This document shows, one piece after another, positions 1 to 7,978 of a DNA stretch of 16,214 nt. The position numbers and the translations under genes are program-made. A model generated the notes under the pieces. The model worked only from the letters and a program-made list of their open reading frames with translations. It ran no database searches and was not told the DNA's origin. Within the stretch, counting starts at the first letter, position 1; every line of letters begins with the position of its first letter. The stretch comes from Clostridiaceae bacterium (GTDB lineage Bacteria; Bacillota_A; Clostridia; Clostridiales; Clostridiaceae): positions 1 through 16,214 of the forward strand of contig JAQSXU010000078.1 in NCBI GenBank assembly GCA_029256485.1. Reading direction: 5' to 3'.

Positions 1-33
1 AAACGATTTAGCCTTCCGTTGGAAAAGGGGGAT
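1..33 (+). promoter_or_regulatory. 3' end of a probable Moco/Tuco riboswitch aptamer (cut by window edge)
   Basis: Bases 11-28 read GCCTTCCGTTGGAAAAGG. From memory this lines up closely with the 3' core of the E. coli moaA leader Moco RNA (GCCTCCCGTATCTGGAAAGG). It sits directly upstream of a terminator hairpin and of the tungstate transporter operon, where such an element is expected. The 5' part of the aptamer lies outside the window, so the fold cannot be checked. The conserved GGAAAAGG segment runs into the 5' arm of the following terminator, as expected for a transcription-attenuation switch. The resemblance is seen directly; the family assignment is inference. Confidence 0.55.
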
Positions 34-54
34 GATTTTTTATCATTCCTTTTT
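24..54 (+). terminator. Leader terminator / riboswitch expression platform before tupA
   Basis: GGGGGATGAT (27-36) pairs with ATCATTCCTT (42-51) through a 5-base loop. The stem extends with A24-A26 against T52-T54, and the run of Ts at 50-54 doubles as the terminator tail. It lies 28 bases before tupA, so it is a leader attenuator rather than an end-of-gene signal. Its 5' arm overlaps the 3' strand of the putative aptamer, so the two structures should exclude each other. Confidence 0.6.
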
Positions 55-82
55 ATATTATTATATGAAAGGGAGTTTTTTT

Positions 83-964
83 ATGACAAAACCAGTAAAA
101 AAATTATGTTTAAGGGAAATTTTATTATTATCAATTTGCATCATTATGTCGTTCACAATAACTGCATGTTCCAAAACAGAGAAAACACAGAATACAGAGA
201 AAACACAAAATACAGAGAGAACTATGAAATTGGGAACCACTACAAGTACACAGGATTCAGGGCTTCTTGATTATTTACTTCCATTATTTCAAAAGGACAC
301 AGGAATTAAAGTTAAAGTTTTAGCAAAAGGAACTGGGGAAGCTTTAGCACTGGGTAAGGCCGGAGATGTAGACTGCTTGCTTGTACATGCAAAGTCTCAG
401 GAAGAACAATTTGTTAAAGATGGATATGGGTTAGAAAGAATTGAAGTAATGTATAACGATTTTATTATCGTGGGACCAAAGGATGATCCTGCTAAGATAA
501 GTACACTGGCACCTAAGGATGCTGTAGCTGCTTTTAAGCAAATTGCCAGCAGTCAAGCTAAGTTTATATCAAGAGGAGACAATTCAGGTACCAATACAAA
601 AGAACTCAGTATTTGGAAGTCTGCAGGAATAACACCATCAGGAAAATGGTATATATCAGCAGGAAAAGGTATGGGAGCAGTACTTACTATGGCAGACGAG
701 GAAAAAGCATATACGCTTACAGATAGAGCTACATATTTATCCATGAAAGATAAACTTGGATTGAATATTGTTACTGAAAAGGGTTCATCATTATTAAATC
801 AATATGCAATAATTAGAATAAATCCTGCAAAGAACAAAATAAAGACTGCTGAATCAGAAGAATTTATTAAGTGGATGACCTCAAGTAAAGGTCAACAACT
901 TATAGGTGAATATGGTAAGGAAAAATATGGTCAGCAATTGTTTGTACCTAATTTTAAAAAATAG
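83..964 (+). CDS. tupA: Tungstate ABC transporter substrate-binding lipoprotein TupA
   Basis: This is a 293-residue extracytoplasmic binding protein for tungstate. Residues 1-28 form a lipoprotein signal peptide (KK near the N-terminus, hydrophobic core LLLSICIIMSF) with lipobox ITAC, giving lipidated Cys29. A Thr/Lys/Gln-rich linker follows, and the binding domain opens with TTTSTQDSGLLD (residues 52-63), the TupA family oxyanion-binding motif. Further family features are DVDCLLVHA, the FIIVGPKDDP stretch and SRGDNSGTNTKE. The ATG at 83 is chosen because GAAAGGGAG lies 8 bases upstream and it gives a proper signal peptide; a longer reading from 32 would put extra residues before it. The gene leads an operon with tupB (8-base gap) and tupC. 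TupA rather than ModA or WtpA is supported by the TTTST motif and by the AOR further on. Specificity for tungstate over molybdate is inferred from the family. Confidence 0.93.
   Translation: MTKPVKKLCLREILLLSICIIMSFTITACSKTEKTQNTEKTQNTERTMKLGTTTSTQDSGLLDYLLPLFQKDTGIKVKVLAKGTGEALALGKAGDVDCLLVHAKSQEEQFVKDGYGLERIEVMYNDFIIVGPKDDPAKISTLAPKDAVAAFKQIASSQAKFISRGDNSGTNTKELSIWKSAGITPSGKWYISAGKGMGAVLTMADEEKAYTLTDRATYLSMKDKLGLNIVTEKGSSLLNQYAIIRINPAKNKIKTAESEEFIKWMTSSKGQQLIGEYGKEKYGQQLFVPNFKK
177..222 (+). repeat. 18-base tandem repeat in the TupA linker
   Basis: Two full 18-base units (177-194 and 195-212, differing at one position) plus a partial third unit (213-222) encode the repeated linker TEKTQN-TEKTQN-TE. 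The linker lies just after the lipidated cysteine. The repeat is in frame, so copy-number change would only lengthen or shorten the tether. Confidence 0.85.
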
Positions 965-972
965 GTGAAAGT

Positions 973-1623
973 ATGAGTTTTTCTGAAGAAGTTTTACAAA
1001 TAATTTTTTTATCTCTGTTTGTTTCTGTTACATCTACATTAATAGCCGCAGTTACTGGTATTGCAATAGCAATACCAGTTAGCTTAAAAGAGTTTAAACT
1101 AAAGAAGTATATAGTAACATTAGCTGAAACTCTTATGAGTACTCCTCCAGTATTAATGGGTTTAGTTGTTTACTTACTTTTATCAAGGAAGGGTATTTTT
1201 GGAAGATTTGAATTGCTGTTTACTCCAACTGCTATGATAATAGCTCAGAGTTTACTGGTACTTCCCATAGTCTTTGGACTTACTGTTTCAGCTGTAGGCA
1301 GGCAGGGAAGAGAAATTAAAAAGAATTGTATATCTTTAGGTGCAGGAAGAAAGTACACCATTCTATTGATTATATTGGAATGTAAAAATTCGCTGATATC
1401 TGTTGTAGCTGCTGGTTTCGGCAGAGCGATTTCTGAGGTTGGTGCAGTTATGATGGTAGGAGGCAATATTAAGGGTGAAACAAGGGTAATGACCACTTAT
1501 ATAGCTTTAGAAACAGGGCAGGGCAACTTTAATGAAGCACTAATAATAGGAATTATACTGCTTTTTGTTTCACTAATGGTTAACTTTGTTCTACACTGGT
1601 TTAATAAGAAGGATACGAATTAG
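973..1623 (+). CDS. tupB: Tungstate ABC transporter permease TupB
   Basis: This 216-residue inner-membrane permease belongs to the binding-protein-dependent transport family. About five hydrophobic spans are visible (roughly residues 8-33, 50-70, 85-107, 128-150 and 187-209). The cytoplasmic coupling (EAA) loop is at about 121-133 (SLGAGRKYTILLI), with the conserved Gly that docks onto the ATPase. GRAISEVGAVMMVGGN and the TTYIALETGQGNFNEAL stretch are typical of TupB/ModB-type permeases. The ATG at 973 follows AGGTGA at 963-968, and only 8 bases separate it from the tupA stop. It should form a homodimer with two TupC subunits. The assignment rests on family pattern plus its position between tupA and tupC. 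Confidence 0.92.
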   Translation: MSFSEEVLQIIFLSLFVSVTSTLIAAVTGIAIAIPVSLKEFKLKKYIVTLAETLMSTPPVLMGLVVYLLLSRKGIFGRFELLFTPTAMIIAQSLLVLPIVFGLTVSAVGRQGREIKKNCISLGAGRKYTILLIILECKNSLISVVAAGFGRAISEVGAVMMVGGNIKGETRVMTTYIALETGQGNFNEALIIGIILLFVSLMVNFVLHWFNKKDTN

Positions 1624-1633
1624 GTGAGTAATA

Positions 1634-2344
1634 ATGAATATTAAAATTGTAGATGCCAGCAAAGAGTATAATGGTAAGATTGTTCTTAGTTTAGAAGAAT
1701 TAAATTTTAAAGAAGGATTTATTTATGCCTTAATGGGCTTGAATGGAAGTGGAAAGTCCACTCTTTTAGAGTGTGCCTCGGGAACTGAAAGATTCACAAA
1801 AGGGAAAGTATTTTATGATAATAGTACAGATATTGAACTAGTGAGAAAAAATATAGCTGTTATGCTCCAAAAACCTTATCTATTTAACTCTTCTGTAGTG
1901 GAAAATATAGTTATGGGACTAAAGTTCAGAAAATTCAGTAAGGAAACCATACATAAGAGACTGAGTTCTTACACACAATATTTTAATCTAGATGGACTTT
2001 TAAATAAAAATTCAAGAGAATTATCTGGCGGCGAACAGGCCAAGGCAGCTCTTCTTAGGACAGCTATATTGGAAACACCTGTGACTTTTTTAGATGAACC
2101 AACTGCTAGTATGGACATTGAAAATACGTTAATAGCAGAAAAACTTATTAAAAATATGGCATTAAACAATCGAAGTGTAATTTTAGTAACTCATGATTTA
2201 TTCCAAGCTGACAGGGTAGCAGATTATGTTATATTTTTAGATAAAGGTAGAATTATTGAACAGGGAGAAAAGCATGAGGTGTTCAATTCACCAAAGCATA
2301 AACTTTTAAAACAGATTTTAAAAAGGAGTGAGAACGATGATTAA
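1634..2344 (+). CDS. tupC: Tungstate ABC transporter ATP-binding protein TupC
   Basis: This 236-residue ABC ATPase energises tungstate import. All nucleotide-binding elements are intact: Walker A GLNGSGKST (35-43), Q-loop Gln79 in MLQKPYLF, signature LSGGE (130-134), Walker B TFLDEP (151-156) with catalytic Glu155, and H-loop His187 in VTHD. There is no C-terminal TOBE-type molybdate-sensing domain as in ModC; the protein ends soon after the ATPase core, as is usual for TupC. The start has AGGTGAGTA upstream, 10 bases after tupB. The 3' end overlaps the mogA start by 8 bases, and the mogA Shine-Dalgarno lies inside tupC, suggesting translational coupling. Confidence 0.93.
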   Translation: MNIKIVDASKEYNGKIVLSLEELNFKEGFIYALMGLNGSGKSTLLECASGTERFTKGKVFYDNSTDIELVRKNIAVMLQKPYLFNSSVVENIVMGLKFRKFSKETIHKRLSSYTQYFNLDGLLNKNSRELSGGEQAKAALLRTAILETPVTFLDEPTASMDIENTLIAEKLIKNMALNNRSVILVTHDLFQADRVADYVIFLDKGRIIEQGEKHEVFNSPKHKLLKQILKRSENDD

Positions 2345-2828
2345 AACTGCCATATTGACAATTAGCGACAAAGGTTCAAAAGGACAACGAGTTGATGGGA
2401 CTGGCCCCGCATTAAGAAGTGAAATAGAGAATAAGGGATATGTGATAAGCTACTATAAGATAATTCCGGATGAAATGCAGGATATTGAAAGAGAATTAAT
2501 CTACTTGTGTGATGAACTAAAAGTGGATTTAGTTCTAACTAATGGAGGAACTGGGTTTTCACAAAGAGATGTTACGCCTGAAGCAACTCAAAATGTAATA
2601 GAAAAATATGTACCAGGTATTGGAGAAGCTATGAGACAGAAATCTCTTGCTATTACGCCAAAGGCAATGCTTTCAAGAAGTATATCTGGAATTCGAGGGA
2701 AAACCTTAATCATTAATCTTCCAGGGAGTCCAAAAGGTGCTGTGGAAAATCTCCAATTTGTATTGCCGGCAATTCCACATGGAATTGCTATACTCAAAGG
2801 GGAAGCTAGCGAGTGTGCGAGAAGTTAA
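2337..2828 (+). CDS. mogA: Molybdopterin adenylyltransferase MogA (MoaB/Mog family)
   Basis: This 163-residue protein activates molybdopterin by adenylylation (MPT + ATP to MPT-AMP), the step before MoeA inserts the metal. Family motifs are ILTISDKGSKGQRVDGTGP at the N-terminus, TNGGTG (68-73), RDVTPEA (77-83) and LPGSPKG (128-134). Length is normal for a single-domain MogA/MoaB. The ATG at 2337 is preferred over an in-frame GTG at 2328 because the GTG lies within AAAGGAGTG, which is the Shine-Dalgarno itself and sits 8 bases before the ATG. MogA and the bacterial MoaB paralog are hard to separate from sequence alone. Adenylylating activity is inferred from the pathway context with two MoeA genes directly downstream. 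Confidence 0.9.
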   Translation: MIKTAILTISDKGSKGQRVDGTGPALRSEIENKGYVISYYKIIPDEMQDIERELIYLCDELKVDLVLTNGGTGFSQRDVTPEATQNVIEKYVPGIGEAMRQKSLAITPKAMLSRSISGIRGKTLIINLPGSPKGAVENLQFVLPAIPHGIAILKGEASECARS

Positions 2829-2874
2829 ATGGCTACTTGAAGAATATTTAATTTAAGCGCTTGGAGGAATAAAA

Positions 2875-4098
2875 ATGGAACTTTTCAATGTAGTATCTGT
2901 AGAGGAAGCTAAACAAATAATAGATTGTTCATTCGCCTATGAGCTTGGCTGTGAAAAGGTAAACATTTTCCAATGTGTTGGTAGGATATGTTTTGAAGAC
3001 ATAAAAGCTGGCTGCAATATACCAGAATTCAAGAGGTCAACAGTAGATGGCTTTGCAGTAAATTCAAAAGATGTGTTCGGGGCTAGTGAAGCTATTCCAT
3101 CTATGCTTGAGCTAAAAGGAGAGGTACTTATGGGAAATGTACCACCCACTGATATTTCAAGTGGACAGTGTTTATACGTTCCCACTGGGGGAATGCTTCC
3201 TGACAGCTCAGACAGTGTAGTGATGGTAGAGTACAGCCATAAGCTAGACGAAAATACAGTACTTCTTGATTCACCTGTAGCACCGGGGGAAAATGTAATA
3301 CAGGTGGGAGAAGATATAAGCACCGAAGATTTTGTTATTAGAAAAGGTGATAAGCTTAGACCCTATGAAATAGGGGTACTTGCCAGCATCGGAATCAGTG
3401 AGGTAATAGTATATAAAAGGCCTAGGGTTGCCATAATTTCAACTGGTGATGAAGTAGTGCCCTGTGAAACTAAACCAGCTTTAGGTCAGGTAAGGGACAT
3501 AAATACCTATGTACTTTGGTCATTACTGCTTGAGGATGGAATTGAACCAGTTAGCTATGGAATTATTAAGGATAATTATGAGAATTTAAAGAGTACAGTT
3601 GATAAAGCTTTTAATCAGTGCGATTTGGTACTAATTTCAGGAGGCAGTTCTGTAGGTAAGAAGGACCAAACCTTAAAGGTTATAAAATCCTATGAGGATG
3701 GGGAGATTCTGGTCCATGGTATAGCAGTAAAGCCTGGAAAACCAACTATAATAGGGAAGCATAAAGAAAAAATAATATTTGGACTTCCTGGGCATCCCCT
3801 TGCGTGTTCTATCATCTGCAAAATACTTGTTAAAAATTATATATATAATTTAATGTCTTATAGTGAACAGAGTTATGGAACCAGCGCAGTGATGAGTATA
3901 AATTATCACAAAGCTAAAGGACGAGAGGAGTATTTACCTGTATCAATTGAAAAATGTGATAATAAGGTTATGGCAAAGCCTGTATTTGGCAAATCAGGTC
4001 TTATAACAGTATTTTCAAGGGCCTGGGGATATGTTAAGATAGATAAAAATGTTGAGGGACTAAAGGAAGGGCAGACAGTTGAAGTCTACAAGTTATAG
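2875..4098 (+). CDS. moeA: Molybdopterin molybdenumtransferase MoeA
   Basis: This 407-residue protein is predicted to hydrolyse MPT-AMP and insert molybdate or tungstate into the dithiolene. Conserved blocks are PEFKRSTVDGFAV (50-62, with the Asp58-Gly pair matching the essential Asp of E. coli MoeA), TGGMLPDSSDSVVMVE, RPRVAIISTGDEVV, the MPT-binding-like segment LISGGSSVGKKDQ, VKPGKPTIIG and GLPGHPLACS. The four-subdomain MoeA architecture appears complete, including the C-terminal beta-barrel (about 330-407). GGAGGAA lies 8-10 bases before the ATG. It is 46 bases after mogA and is followed by a second moeA-type gene. Paired MoeA paralogs are common in organisms that handle both Mo and W. 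Which metal this copy handles cannot be read from the sequence. Confidence 0.93.
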   Translation: MELFNVVSVEEAKQIIDCSFAYELGCEKVNIFQCVGRICFEDIKAGCNIPEFKRSTVDGFAVNSKDVFGASEAIPSMLELKGEVLMGNVPPTDISSGQCLYVPTGGMLPDSSDSVVMVEYSHKLDENTVLLDSPVAPGENVIQVGEDISTEDFVIRKGDKLRPYEIGVLASIGISEVIVYKRPRVAIISTGDEVVPCETKPALGQVRDINTYVLWSLLLEDGIEPVSYGIIKDNYENLKSTVDKAFNQCDLVLISGGSSVGKKDQTLKVIKSYEDGEILVHGIAVKPGKPTIIGKHKEKIIFGLPGHPLACSIICKILVKNYIYNLMSYSEQSYGTSAVMSINYHKAKGREEYLPVSIEKCDNKVMAKPVFGKSGLITVFSRAWGYVKIDKNVEGLKEGQTVEVYKL

Positions 4099-4139
4099 TG
4101 TAGAAGATATGTTGAAAAGTAAAAAGGAGGATGAGGCTA

Positions 4140-6047
4140 TTGGGTAGTGAAGTTTTTCTATCTAATATGGATTTAAATGAGGCTATTAAACTATACTTTA
4201 GTAAATTAATAACTATTAAGGGTGAAATGGAAACCATAAGCACTTCGGAGGCCGCAGGCAGGGTATCTTTTTCACCAATGGCTGCTAAAATGTCATCACC
4301 TTTTTATAATAGTTCAGCTATGGATGGAATTGCTACCATAAGTACAAAAACTTATGGAGCCTCTGATAGAAGCCATATAGAATTAATAGAGGGTGTGGAT
4401 TATATAGTAGTAGATACTGGAGATCCAATACCAAAAGAATTTGATTGTGTGATTATGGTAGAGGATTTAATAAATGTGGAGAAGGGAAAGGTAGCTATTT
4501 ATAAGAGCGCTTCTCCTTGGCAGAATATCAGACCCATTGGAGAAGATATTGTGGAAACACAACTTATAGTACCTTCCAAGCATTTAATAAGGCCAGTTGA
4601 TATAGGATCCCTAATAGCTGGAGGAGCATATGAGGTAAATGTGTATAGGAAACCTATAGTAGGTATAATACCTACAGGTACCGAGATGGTAGAACCAGGC
4701 GGAGAACTGAAGGTAGGAGATATTGTTGAATTTAATTCAAGAGTTTTCGCCGCCCAAGTACAGCAGTGGGGTGGCGTCCCTAAACGATTTGATATAGTGA
4801 AAGACGATTATCTGCTTATTAAGGAAGCCATTCAAAAAGCAGTAGATCAGTGTGATATTGTACTTATTAATGCTGGTTCCTCAGCCGGTAGAGAAGATTT
4901 TACCTGCAAGGTCATTGAAGAATTAGGTGAGGTTTGCGTTCATGGTGTAGCAATAAAACCAGGCAAACCTGTTATTCTTGGAAGTATAGAGAATAAACCA
5001 GTGGTAGGGATACCAGGGTTTCCTGTATCAGCATATTTTGTAATGGAGAATATCTGTAAGAGAATAGTCAATGAATTTATTGGACTTGGAATTGAAGAAA
5101 AGAAAATTGTAGATGCAGTGTTGTCGAGAAGAACTATGTCATCACTAAAATATTTAGAATTTGTCAGGGTGAAATTGGGCTACGTTGGAGGAAAATTTAT
5201 TGCAACACCTATTAGCAGGGGTGCTGGAACCACCATGTCTTTAGTAAGAGCAGATGGAGTGCTGGAAGTACCGCAAAATGTAGAGGGATACGAGGCAGGT
5301 ACGGTGGTAAGTGTTAAGCTTTTACGAAGTATTGAAGAAATCAAAAACACTCTTGTATGTATTGGCAGCCATGATCCAATAATTGATATAGCTTCTGACC
5401 TGCTTCATATAAAAAATGGTAAGTATTATTTGACCTCTGCACATGTTGGAAGCATGGGTGGTATAATGTCCTTAAAATCTGGGGAAACCCATATATCACC
5501 AATTCACTTATTAGATATGGAAAGCGGAGAATATAATATTACTTACCTTAAAAAATATCTGCCTGATAAAAGTATGGCTTTAATTAAGGGTGTTAAAAGA
5601 ATTCAGGGACTTATGGTTCCTAAAGGAAATCCATTAAATGTTCAAAGCCTAAAGGATATTACAGAAAAATCATTGAGTTTTGTTAACAGGCAAAGAGGTT
5701 CAGGAACAAGATTATTTTTGGATTATAATTTAAAAAAACTCAGTATATCCTCCAAGGATATATTAGGCTATGAAAGGGAAGAGTACACACATATTGGTGT
5801 TGCAGCAATAATTGCGGCAGGTGATGCAGACTGCGGACTTGGAATTTATTCAGCAGCAGAACTTATGGGACTAGACTTTATACCACTTGGTAATGAAGAA
5901 TATGATTTTGCTGTACCGAAGGAATTCCTTGATTTAGATATAATCAAAAAATTTATTAGGGTAATTAAATCTGATGAATTTAAAGGTGAACTTGATAAAC
6001 TGGGAGGCTATGATTATACAGATATAGGGGAAATAATTGAATTATAG
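4140..6047 (+). CDS. moeA: MoeA fused to a C-terminal PBP-like (LysR-substrate-type) domain
   Basis: This 635-residue fusion has MoeA in residues 1 to about 400 ([64 protein letters not shown]). Residues of about 405-630 form a periplasmic-binding-protein-like domain of the PBP_like family. That domain shows [31 protein letters not shown], the diagnostic [11 protein letters not shown] and [16 protein letters not shown]. It has no signal peptide, so it is cytoplasmic and probably senses or delivers a small anion or cofactor. TTG at 4140 is chosen as start because AAAAAGGAGG (4121-4130) lies 9 bases upstream; an in-frame ATG at 4131 abuts the Shine-Dalgarno and would have no spacing. It lies in the operon 41 bases after moeA and 11 before moaA. 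The fusion is a known architecture, but its ligand is not established here. Confidence 0.9.
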   Translation: MGSEVFLSNMDLNEAIKLYFSKLITIKGEMETISTSEAAGRVSFSPMAAKMSSPFYNSSAMDGIATISTKTYGASDRSHIELIEGVDYIVVDTGDPIPKEFDCVIMVEDLINVEKGKVAIYKSASPWQNIRPIGEDIVETQLIVPSKHLIRPVDIGSLIAGGAYEVNVYRKPIVGIIPTGTEMVEPGGELKVGDIVEFNSRVFAAQVQQWGGVPKRFDIVKDDYLLIKEAIQKAVDQCDIVLINAGSSAGREDFTCKVIEELGEVCVHGVAIKPGKPVILGSIENKPVVGIPGFPVSAYFVMENICKRIVNEFIGLGIEEKKIVDAVLSRRTMSSLKYLEFVRVKLGYVGGKFIATPISRGAGTTMSLVRADGVLEVPQNVEGYEAGTVVSVKLLRSIEEIKNTLVCIGSHDPIIDIASDLLHIKNGKYYLTSAHVGSMGGIMSLKSGETHISPIHLLDMESGEYNITYLKKYLPDKSMALIKGVKRIQGLMVPKGNPLNVQSLKDITEKSLSFVNRQRGSGTRLFLDYNLKKLSISSKDILGYEREEYTHIGVAAIIAAGDADCGLGIYSAAELMGLDFIPLGNEEYDFAVPKEFLDLDIIKKFIRVIKSDEFKGELDKLGGYDYTDIGEIIEL

Positions 6048-6058
6048 GGGATGGTTTT

Positions 6059-7018
6059 ATGAGAGATAACCATGGAAGAAATATCAATTATCTAAGAATA
6101 TCAGTAACCGATAGATGTAATTTAAGGTGCATATATTGTATGCCGGAGCAGGGAATTAAAAGTTTAAGTCATGAGGATGTTTTACGTTTTGAAGATACTT
6201 TAAAAATTGTAAAGGCAGCTGCCTCACTAGGTATAAATAAAATAAGATACACGGGGGGTGAGCCATTGGTTATGAAAGATATAGACAAATTAATATATGA
6301 AACTTCTAAAATATCCCAAATAAAGGATATTGCTATAACTACCAATGGTATTTTACTCTCTGGTATGGCGGAGGAATTAAAGAAGGCCGGGCTTAAAAGG
6401 GTTAATATTAGCCTTGATACTTTAGATAAAGATAAATTTAAAAGTATTACAAGGATAGGTGATATAGAGAAGGTATTGGAAAGTATTTATAAATGTTTAA
6501 CCATTGGATTAAAACCTATAAAAATTAATACGGTATTGATGAGAGGTATTAATGATACAGAATTTAAGGATTTTTTAAGCTTAATCAGGGAGCTGCCAGT
6601 AGAAATAAGATTTATTGAACTCATGCCTATAGGCGAAGGTATTAAGCTTTATGAAAAAAGCAAATTAAGTTTTATGGAAATACTAGAGCAGCATCCTGAG
6701 CTGACTCGAATACAAACTGATAAAAGCAGCACTGCTCAATTGTACAAGCTACAAGGAGCAAAAGGAAGTATAGGTTTTATCAGCCCTGTAAGCTGTAAAT
6801 TTTGTTCTGACTGCAATAGAATAAGACTGACTTCTACAGGATATATTAAACAATGTCTCCATGCAAAGGAAGAAATAAGTCTTAGGGAATACCTGAATAA
6901 TGAAGAAATGCTTACAGCTGCTTTAAAATCTGCAATTTTGAATAAGCCGCTTGAACATCATCTTCATGAAGAAAATGTCAGTAGAAGCGACAAGATGATG
7001 TACCAGATAGGAGGATAA
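6059..7018 (+). CDS. moaA: GTP 3',8-cyclase MoaA (radical SAM)
   Basis: This 319-residue radical SAM enzyme converts GTP to 3',8-cyclo-7,8-dihydro-GTP, the first step of pyranopterin synthesis. The N-terminal SAM cluster motif is C20-x3-C24-x2-C27 ([13 protein letters not shown]), and the SAM-binding YTGGEP is at 64-69. The C-terminal substrate cluster uses C249, C252 and C266 ([19 protein letters not shown]). The protein ends in the double glycine (MMYQIGG) that inserts into the active site and is required in characterised MoaA proteins. Length is normal. Start ATG 6059 lies 11 bases after the preceding stop, with AGGGGATGG just upstream. The moaC Shine-Dalgarno is inside its 3' end. Confidence 0.96.
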   Translation: MRDNHGRNINYLRISVTDRCNLRCIYCMPEQGIKSLSHEDVLRFEDTLKIVKAAASLGINKIRYTGGEPLVMKDIDKLIYETSKISQIKDIAITTNGILLSGMAEELKKAGLKRVNISLDTLDKDKFKSITRIGDIEKVLESIYKCLTIGLKPIKINTVLMRGINDTEFKDFLSLIRELPVEIRFIELMPIGEGIKLYEKSKLSFMEILEQHPELTRIQTDKSSTAQLYKLQGAKGSIGFISPVSCKFCSDCNRIRLTSTGYIKQCLHAKEEISLREYLNNEEMLTAALKSAILNKPLEHHLHEENVSRSDKMMYQIGG

Positions 7019-7022
7019 AGTA

Positions 7023-7502
7023 ATGGAACTCACACATATAAATGAAGAAGGAAGAGCTAGAATGGTGGATGTATCTGAAAAATCTGATACTACACGTGAA
7101 GCTGTAGCAGTTGGAACTATTACAATGAAAAAAGAAACCTTAGATAGAATAAAGGAAGGTTCCATTTCAAAGGGAGATGTACTTTCTGTGGCACAAGTTG
7201 GAGGAATAATGGGGGCTAAAAGTACCCCTCATATTATACCTATGTGCCATCCAATAATGATATCCGGATGTGATATAAGTTTTAAAATTGATTCAGATAA
7301 TAATAAAATTGAAATAACTGCAACAGCTAGAACTTTTGGTAAGACAGGTGTTGAGATGGAAGCACTGTCAGCAGTAACAATGGCAGCACTTACTATTTAT
7401 GATATGTGTAAGGCTATTGATAGGGAAATGGTTATAAGTGATATTATGCTGCTAAAAAAAAGTGGTGGAAAATCAGGAATATTTGAAAGGAAGGTCTTAT
7501 GA
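7023..7502 (+). CDS. moaC: Cyclic pyranopterin monophosphate synthase MoaC
   Basis: This 159-residue protein rearranges the MoaA product to cyclic pyranopterin monophosphate. All catalytic positions known from E. coli MoaC have counterparts shifted by one: Lys50, His76 in PMCHP, Glu111 and Glu113 in VEMEAL, Asp127 and Lys130 in YDMCKAID. It starts with the typical [18 protein letters not shown], and length is normal for a hexamer-forming MoaC. AGGAGG (7009-7014) precedes the ATG at 7023 by 8 bases and lies in the end of moaA, so the two are probably coupled. The stop overlaps the next start as ATGA. Confidence 0.97.
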   Translation: MELTHINEEGRARMVDVSEKSDTTREAVAVGTITMKKETLDRIKEGSISKGDVLSVAQVGGIMGAKSTPHIIPMCHPIMISGCDISFKIDSDNNKIEITATARTFGKTGVEMEALSAVTMAALTIYDMCKAIDREMVISDIMLLKKSGGKSGIFERKVL

Positions 7503-7933
7503 TGGCAAAGGTTTTGGCAGTCAATATTAGCGAAAAGAAGGGTGTTATAAAACATCCTATTGAAAAAGGTTTTTTTAAACTAAATCATGGACTTCTGGGA
7601 GATGCTCATGCTGGTAATTGGCATAGAATGGTAAGCTTCCTTGGACAAGAGAGTATAGATAAAATGAAGGCATCAGGGGTAAAAGGTTTATGCTCAGGGA
7701 AATTTGCTGAAAATATTACTACTGAGGGCATAATTTTATATGAGCTTCCTGTAGGCTCTAAACTTAAAGTTGGAGAGGTGACCTTTGAGGTAACACAAAT
7801 AGGTAAAGAATGTCATCAGGGATGTGAAATTAGAAAGCTGGTTGGCGATTGTGTTATGCCAAGAGAAGGCATATTTGGAAGAGTTCTCACTGAGGGCTGG
7901 ATAAAAGCTGGAGATGAAATTGTAATAATTTAA
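7499..7933 (+). CDS. MOSC-domain protein (Moco sulfurase C-terminal-like)
   Basis: This 144-residue single-domain protein is related to the C-terminal domain of eukaryotic molybdenum-cofactor sulfurase. Visible family features are GLLGDAHAG (31-39), [12 protein letters not shown] (42-53), [12 protein letters not shown] (67-78) and the C-terminal [12 protein letters not shown] with Cys105 and Cys109, then [15 protein letters not shown] proteins are proposed to bind or carry sulfur or the cofactor, but this small bacterial class has no settled reaction. It overlaps moaC by four bases (ATGA); a second ATG at 7502 is equally possible, and AGGAAGG serves either. It is the last gene of the rightward cofactor operon and ends 11 bases before a bidirectional terminator. 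Some clostridial versions are fused to MogA/MoaB domains, which supports a role in the same pathway. Confidence 0.88.
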   Translation: MMAKVLAVNISEKKGVIKHPIEKGFFKLNHGLLGDAHAGNWHRMVSFLGQESIDKMKASGVKGLCSGKFAENITTEGIILYELPVGSKLKVGEVTFEVTQIGKECHQGCEIRKLVGDCVMPREGIFGRVLTEGWIKAGDEIVII

Positions 7934-7944
7934 TTTATAAATAG

Positions 7945-7978
7945 AAAGGAAACTTGCATAAATTCAAGTTTCCTTTTT
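7945..7978. terminator. Bidirectional intrinsic terminator between convergent operons
   Basis: AAAGGAAACTTG (7945-7956) and CAAGTTTCCTTT (7965-7976) are perfect inverted copies around an 8-base loop, with a run of Ts at 7974-7978 on the + strand. On the - strand the exit side is TTTCTATTTA, a weaker U-tract. The stop codon of the leftward E1-like gene (7964-7966) is inside the hairpin, so it ends both the cofactor operon and the opposing operon. Confidence 0.85.

Noticed and set aside
177..222. 18-base tandem repeat as a CRISPR or regulatory repeat
   Set aside because: The units are contiguous without spacers, lie in frame in tupA and encode a simple lipoprotein tether.
19..270. 83-residue open frame beginning before tupA
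   Set aside because: It overlaps tupA in another frame, includes the terminator hairpin and has no family features; it is a shadow.
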